Below are positions 60,672-64,000 of a stretch of 64,000 bases of DNA, in pieces. The stretch is taken from assembly GCF_027497215.1 (NCBI RefSeq), contig NZ_CP114904.1, forward strand, positions 620,001-684,000. The letters run 5' to 3'. Source of the DNA: Micromonospora sp. WMMD812. GTDB taxonomy: Bacteria > Actinomycetota > Actinomycetes > Mycobacteriales > Micromonosporaceae. A program made the position numbers and the translations under genes. Under the pieces are notes generated by a model. The model saw nothing but the letters and a program-made list of their open reading frames with translations. It had not been told where the DNA came from and did no database searches. Within the stretch, counting starts at the first letter, position 1. Each line of letters opens with the position of its first letter.

Positions 60672-62435
60672 GTGTTCCAGGAACCGGACCGGACCCGGAT
60701 GACCGGCGGAAACTTCGTTGGCGGGGGGCAGGGCGCCATGGGCGCGACGCCCGGCACCGACCCGCCGGAGGCGTGGGACGCGGGGCTGGCCAAAGCGGTG
60801 CGGCACGTCGCCGTGCTGCGCACCGGCTTCTACGTCGTCGTGCTGCTGATCGCGCTCGGCGGCCAGGTGTCCGGGGCGATGGAACGGCTCGGCATGCCCT
60901 GGTACGTCGCCCTTCCCGCCGTGGGTGCCCTTGAGCTGGGCGGCATCGTGGTGCTGGCGAACGCCGACGTACGCCGTCGACTGGGGGAGCGGGCGATGCT
61001 GTCCCGCGTGCTGTCGGCCGGGATCGCCGTCGCCGCGGTCGCCTTCAACTGGTTGGCTCACAGCAACCACCTCGAAGGGGGCTTCTACGCGGGCATGTCG
61101 CTGCTCGGTTATCTGGTGTGGCTGATGAACACCGAGAACCGCGGGCGGGACCGGCTGCGCGCCCGGCGGCAGCTGCCGCCCACGACGCCGGCGTACGAAC
61201 CGGTCGGGCACTGGTTGCGGCATCCGTGGCTGACCCGCCGCGCTCGCTCCCTGGCCAAGGCCGACCCCGGCCTCGGGCTGTACGGCTCACTCGACGCGGC
61301 CCGCGCGCAGATCCGCGCCGAGCGGCGGCAGTCGGCGCTCAGCAAGGTGCTGCACCGCAAGATCACCCAAGCGCTCGACGGCACCACGGCCGACATCGCG
61401 GTGGCGGTGTACGACCTTGACGAGATCTCCCGGCGGCTGGCCGAGCAGGCGGACTACGACGGGCTCACGGCACTGATCGCCGCAGACCTGGCGCCTGCAC
61501 GCGTGCTGGCCGGCAACCTGCCGGCGGGTCGCCGCCGGTGGTGGCGGCGGCGAGCCGGTCAACCCGACCCCGCCGCGCTGGCGTCGGCCGCTCGGCTGCT
61601 CGCCGACACCCCGGAGCGGCTGCTCGCCCGCGCCCCCGAGCCGCTGACGATCGCGGCCCCGGACGCGGCCCGTGCGGCGGACACAGCCCCGGTGGCGGAC
61701 GCGGCACCCCCGTCCCCGGCAGCTCCCGGGGCGGACCCGACGTCCGGCGGACCGGTGCGGCCGGGGCCGGACGGGGACCCCGTTCAGCGGGCGTCCGCCG
61801 CCCAGCAGGAGGCAGCGGGTGCCGAGCGAGGTGCGGCGGAGGGGCTCCGAGCGGTGACGCCGGACCGTACCGACGGGCCGTCGGAGCGCCCCGAAAGCCC
61901 GAGTCAGCTCACCTCCACGACGGATCAGCCCGACACGCCCCGGACCTCCGGGTGGGCGGCTCTGCAGGCGGAACTCGCCCCACTGCTGCCCGCGGCCGCA
62001 CCGCGCCGAACGTCGCGCAACACGCCGGCCCGGTCGGCCACCGGCCGGACGGAGGCGTCGTCGACCGCGGAGGCGTCCGACTCCGTCGCGGAGCCGGACG
62101 ACCCCGCGTCACCGGCAACGACCCGGAGCGCGGCGCCGATGCCGCGCACCGCGACGGGACGGGCCCGGGTGGCCCGGGTCGCGGACCCCTCGGGCGAGCC
62201 GGCGCCGATCGCGACAGCCACGCGAGAACTACCCCTGGTCGCGGGACGGGACCTGCCGGACCTGGTCGACGCCGCGGCCAGCCGTACTACCGCACCGGTC
62301 GCGGTCCCCGACGCCGCAAGAGACGAGCAGCGGTCAACGTCGCGATCGCGGCCGCGTCGGCGGGACGGCGCGGAACCGCGACCGGACCCGGGGACTGCCC
62401 GGCCTCGGTCGAGCACCCAATCGGCCACCGACTGA
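60672..62435 (+). CDS. DUF2637-like membrane protein with long disordered tail
   Basis: A 587-residue protein starting GTG 60672 or ATG 60700. Four membrane helices (about residues 47-160: VLRTGFYVVVLLIALGGQVS, LPAVGALELGGIVVLANA, VLSAGIAVAAVAFNWLAHS, LLGYLVWLMNTE) carry the DUF2637 pattern. A soluble helical region follows to about 300. The last 280 residues are Pro/Ala/Thr/Ser/Arg-rich and probably disordered. DUF2637 proteins occur on actinobacterial chromosomes and plasmids, some near DNA-transfer genes; none are here. Confidence 0.8.
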   Translation: MFQEPDRTRMTGGNFVGGGQGAMGATPGTDPPEAWDAGLAKAVRHVAVLRTGFYVVVLLIALGGQVSGAMERLGMPWYVALPAVGALELGGIVVLANADVRRRLGERAMLSRVLSAGIAVAAVAFNWLAHSNHLEGGFYAGMSLLGYLVWLMNTENRGRDRLRARRQLPPTTPAYEPVGHWLRHPWLTRRARSLAKADPGLGLYGSLDAARAQIRAERRQSALSKVLHRKITQALDGTTADIAVAVYDLDEISRRLAEQADYDGLTALIAADLAPARVLAGNLPAGRRRWWRRRAGQPDPAALASAARLLADTPERLLARAPEPLTIAAPDAARAADTAPVADAAPPSPAAPGADPTSGGPVRPGPDGDPVQRASAAQQEAAGAERGAAEGLRAVTPDRTDGPSERPESPSQLTSTTDQPDTPRTSGWAALQAELAPLLPAAAPRRTSRNTPARSATGRTEASSTAEASDSVAEPDDPASPATTRSAAPMPRTATGRARVARVADPSGEPAPIATATRELPLVAGRDLPDLVDAAASRTTAPVAVPDAARDEQRSTSRSRPRRRDGAEPRPDPGTARPRSSTQSATD

Positions 62436-62548
62436 CCGCTACCGGCAATGCCGACCGTCCGTCGGAAGAGATCTGTGGCCGGCCGATGAGTTTGGGATGA
62501 TGCGCCGGTCTGCCTATCGACACCACCTGGCGCGAAGGGAGCACCTCG

Positions 62549-63163
62549 ATGGCGAAGGTCATCTCCACGCTGTTCATCTCGGCCGACGGCGTGGCCGAGA
62601 TCGACCCCGACTGGCACTTTCCCTACTTCGACGAGAACATGGGCCGCGCCGTCGGCGAGGACTACGACACCGCCGACGTCCTGCTCATCGGCCGCGAGAC
62701 CTACGACAGCTTCGCCGGAGCCTGGCCGGACCGCGAGGCCGCGGGTGGGGACGACGCACCGTTCGCCAAGCAACTCGGGGACGTGCGCAAGGTGGTCGTC
62801 TCACGCCAGGCGCTGGAGTTCTCCTGGCGCAACTCCGAGCTGATCAACGGCGATCTCCTCGATGCCGTCACGTCGCTCAAGGCCGATCCCGGCATCCGGG
62901 GCGTCCTCATCCCCGGGTCGATCTCCGTGGTGCAGCAGTTGCTCGCCGCGGGGCTGGTCGACGAGCTGCGCCTGCTGGTGCATCCGGTGGCGGCTCGTAA
63001 GGGCCGCAAGCTGTTCGACGACGGCGACGTGCCGTACCACCTGCGAACGGTGGCGACGGAGGTCTTCCCGACGGGCGTGATCCGGGTGATCTACTCGCCG
63101 ACCGAGGCACCCACCAAGGTCGGCTACGACGAGGTCAAGGACCAGGTGCCCGGACGGGAGTAG
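62549..63163 (+). CDS. dihydrofolate reductase-family (RibD C-terminal) protein
   Basis: A 204-residue protein of the DHFR/RibD-C fold: LFISADGVAEIDPDWHFPYF, LLIGRETYDSFAGAWPD, VVSRQ and LRLLVHPVAARKGRKLF. Such single-domain proteins are common in actinobacteria; their reductase substrate is unclear and they are not likely to be the essential DHFR. ATG 62549 follows GAAGGGAGCACCTCG. Confidence 0.9.
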   Translation: MAKVISTLFISADGVAEIDPDWHFPYFDENMGRAVGEDYDTADVLLIGRETYDSFAGAWPDREAAGGDDAPFAKQLGDVRKVVVSRQALEFSWRNSELINGDLLDAVTSLKADPGIRGVLIPGSISVVQQLLAAGLVDELRLLVHPVAARKGRKLFDDGDVPYHLRTVATEVFPTGVIRVIYSPTEAPTKVGYDEVKDQVPGRE

Positions 63164-63238
63164 CCGGCGCCGAGGGGACGGAGCGCCGCGCGGCCGGGCG
63201 AGCGCCGGCGAGCTGACCGCGCCGCCGTACGTCCACCG

Positions 63239-64000
63239 TCAGTGGTCGTCCGCCGATCGACCGCTCTCCTGGCCGGCCGGGATGAACCGCTTCGGTGTCG
63301 CCGGGAGTTCGTGGCGCCCGGCGTCCAGGTCGGTGAGGTCTCCGGCGGCGTTGATGAGGCCGACGTGTGAGAACGCCTGAGGAAAGTTGCCCAGGGCTTC
63401 CCCGCTGTGCGGGTCGATCTGCTCGGCGAGCAGGCCCAGGTCGTTGACCCGGTCGGCGAGCCGCTCGAAAAGCTGCCCCGCCCGGTCGCGCTCGCCAGCC
63501 ATGGCCAGGCAGCTGACCAGCCAGAAGGAACAGATCACGAACCCGGCGGGGTCGCCCTCCCAGCGGCGCAGCAGGCCGTTGTGGGACAGCCTCTCCTCGA
63601 TCACGCGGATGGTGGAACGCATTCTCGGGTCGGTCGCGGGGAGGAAGCCGACCAGTGGCATCAGCAGGACCGACGCGTCCGGCTCGTCGGTGTCGAACAC
63701 CGCCGTGAAGGCCCCCAGCCGGTCGCTCCAGCCCCGGGTCAACACGGTTCGCCGGATGGGAGCCGAAGCGGACGGCTCGGTCCAGCGCCGTCCAGCACTG
63801 CACCTTCGACGACACGTAGTGGCGTTCGGCGTCGCGTGCTTCCCACATTCCGGCGTCCGGCAGGTGCCAGTCGCGCGCGGCCCGGTCGGTCATCGCGCGC
63901 AGCAGTTGGCCGATGTCCGGTGGCATCGGGTCGAGGTGTTCCCGCATCAGCCAGGAGGCGCTGAGCAGCTCACCGTGCACGTCGTTCTGCCGTTGTCGCC
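63239..64000 (-). pseudogene. GH15 glucoamylase/trehalase-like protein, broken and cut by the window edge
   Basis: The minus strand encodes the C-terminal half of a GH15-type protein. One frame runs from the window edge (VHGELLSASWLMREHLDP; WEARDAERHYVSSKVQCWTA) to LDRAVRF. The next conserved block, IRRTVLTRGWSDRLGAF, is in another frame and follows after too few bases. The family normally has around 15-20 extra residues between these, so the gene seems to have lost roughly 50 bases, not a multiple of three. The rest continues normally to the stop at 63239. GH15 members cleave starch- or trehalose-type glycans. Confidence 0.75.

Noticed and set aside
1..64000. tRNA, rRNA, riboswitches, insertion sequences, prophage
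   Set aside because: No cloverleaf, ribosomal or transposase/integrase signature was noticed on either strand by reading alone.

Overview
The window is very GC-rich with dense, mostly short operons, frequent GTG starts and ATGA/GTGA stop-start overlaps. It carries families typical of filamentous actinobacteria: a mycothiol-dependent isomerase-like protein, AfsR/SARP regulators, many ECF sigma factors, DUF6220/DUF6223 membrane proteins, an LtrA protein and a large secreted subtilase. Micromonosporaceae (Micromonospora-like) is the best guess, by inference only. No tRNA, rRNA, CRISPR array, insertion sequence or phage gene was seen, and there is no complete biosynthetic cluster. It reads as chromosomal accessory territory dominated by regulation and stress response.

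Layout. 1-6.7 kb: end of an endonuclease/exonuclease/phosphatase protein, a GGDEF-EAL protein, then an ECF41 sigma factor divergent from an AhpD-like protein with matching promoters. 6.7-9.5 kb: a NarL-type two-component pair and an unusual inositol-phosphatase-like protein. 9.5-16.5 kb: aldo/keto reductase/TetR with a duplicated operator, ArsR beside a flavo-oxidase remnant, an ECF42 sigma/DGPF pair with a visible promoter, a DUF1223 protein, LtrA and an acetyltransferase. 16.6-19.9 kb: secreted S8 protease. 20-25.6 kb: two paralogous AfsR/SARP regulators flanking an ECF sigma gene. 25.6-32 kb: frameshifted WYL regulator, AlkZ-like protein, SDR, and a LysR/MFS/SDR locus with two broken genes. 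32-34.7 kb: operon of a macrolide-type glycosyltransferase, a membrane protein and a membrane-anchored hydrolase-like protein. 35-43.3 kb: ECF sigma/partner pair behind a CCGGC microsatellite, small regulators, a GlxA-type regulator divergent from a saccharopine-dehydrogenase-like oxidoreductase, AlkD, a frameshifted MFS and a deaminase. 43.4-48.6 kb: peroxidase-like protein/DUF6220/multicopper oxidase operon divergent from a kinase-response regulator pair coupled by a tiny ORF. 48.7-64 kb: FMN reductase, hydrolases, another ECF sigma/partner pair, two decayed ECF41 sigma genes, an aceE 5' fragment, PIG-L deacetylase, PanE-like reductase, a DUF2637 membrane protein, a DHFR-like protein and a broken GH15 gene cut by the window edge.

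Themes. Five intact ECF sigma genes and two ECF remnants lie in 50 kb, several with readable autoregulatory promoters. There is also a striking number of broken genes: four apparent single-base frameshifts, one GH15 internal deletion and several gene fragments. This suggests either decay of accessory DNA or residual indel errors in the assembly. No plainly new multi-gene defence or biosynthetic system is evident. The most distinctive units are the ECF modules, the SARP/ECF/SARP block, the membrane multicopper oxidase operon and the glycosyltransferase/membrane operon.
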